The position numbers were made by a program, and so were the translations under genes. Positions 51,311-51,485 of a stretch of 51,485 nt of DNA are shown here, piece after piece (within the stretch, counting starts at the first letter, position 1; each line of letters starts with the position of its first letter). The stretch covers positions 1-51,485 of the forward strand of contig CAJBCV010000022.1 of the NCBI GenBank assembly GCA_903951635.1, read 5' to 3'. Below the pieces are notes generated by a model that was given only the letters and a program-made list of their open reading frames with translations, had not been told where the DNA came from and searched no databases. This DNA comes from an uncultured Planctomycetaceae bacterium (GTDB taxonomy: Bacteria; Planctomycetota; Planctomycetia; Pirellulales; UBA1268).

Positions 51311-51484
51311 CTACCGGCGGCTGCCGCGGCGCTTGGCCCGCTTCGCCGACTTGATCTCGGCGCGGTGCCGCCGCTCGTCCTGGCGGTAGATCCGCACCGC
51401 CTCGGGATGCGCGAGCTTCCAGACGTCGGGTCGCATCGCTTCGAAGTCACGACAGCCGCCGAGCAGCTTGTCGAGGACGTCCTT
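51311..51484 (-). CDS. C-terminal end of an unidentified gene, cut by window edge
   Basis: 57 residues in an uninterrupted frame ending in TAG at 51311-51313. It contains LDKLLGGCRDFEAMRPDVW and IYRQDERRHRAEIK and ends in a strongly basic tail (KSAKRAKRRGSRR). Composition and codon use look like real coding sequence, but no family was recognised. Its stop lies about 70 bases before the truncated transposase on the same strand, so it may belong to the disrupted region. Confidence 0.5.
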   Translation of the reverse strand, partial: KDVLDKLLGGCRDFEAMRPDVWKLAHPEAVRIYRQDERRHRAEIKSAKRAKRRGSRR

Positions 51485-51485
51485 C

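Overview
The window is about 51 kb of GC-rich bacterial chromosome with densely packed genes. It most likely comes from a planctomycete, probably of the Pirellulales type. This is inferred from the gene families, not from a marker gene. The clues are secreted, low-complexity, planctomycete-style proteins (2214-3464, 21343-23214), a small conserved protein ahead of a Xer recombinase, lipid A synthesis genes (LpxA, an LptF/LptG permease), an actinobacterial-type ferrochelatase, a BshB1-like deacetylase, and FliW with two CsrA copies. No rRNA, CRISPR array, integrase-bounded island or phage block was seen. The only mobile DNA is an IS256-family transposase remnant at the right edge.

Layout. 1-9 kb: the 5' end of a dihydrolipoamide dehydrogenase, an HTTM membrane protein, tRNA-Leu(UAG), a Cys-rich secreted protein, a 1459-residue membrane-anchored TPR protein and a small TPR protein. 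9-10 kb: lpxA, with similar palindromes on both sides. 10.3-19.8 kb: a seven-gene chemosensory operon. Its last six genes match the wspABCDEF order of Pseudomonas (MCP, CheW, CheR-TPR, CheW with a Cys-rich N-terminus, CheA-REC, CheB). An AmiC/UrtA-type ligand-binding protein precedes them and is translationally coupled to the MCP. The usual output gene wspR (REC-GGDEF) is absent from the window. 19.8-25 kb, minus strand: an amidase, an acidic single-pass membrane protein and an M32 carboxypeptidase. 25-27 kb, plus strand: a BshB1-like deacetylase, a small conserved protein and XerC/D. They are closed by a bidirectional terminator opposite a NarL-type response regulator. 28-32 kb: hemC and comF (minus), then an LptF/LptG permease, fliW and csrA (plus). 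32-34 kb, minus: a thioredoxin-family protein, tatD and a small helical protein.

34.2-46.2 kb holds a respiratory complex I cluster on the minus strand, transcribed nuoI-A-C-D-H-J-K-L-M-N. It encodes the membrane arm and part of the connecting module, but nuoB and the NADH module nuoEFG are not in the window. NuoL carries a histidine-rich loop and NuoA a long extra loop. Divergent from nuoI, after a 595-base intergenic region, come a second csrA, tRNA-Glu(UUC), an actinobacterial-type ferrochelatase, an alpha/beta hydrolase and an aldo/keto reductase. The right edge holds the truncated IS256-type transposase and the 3' end of an unidentified gene.

The most interesting region is the Wsp-like array. 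It has an added small-molecule-binding protein, a replaced sensor domain, no linked diguanylate cyclase, and an amidase converging on its end.
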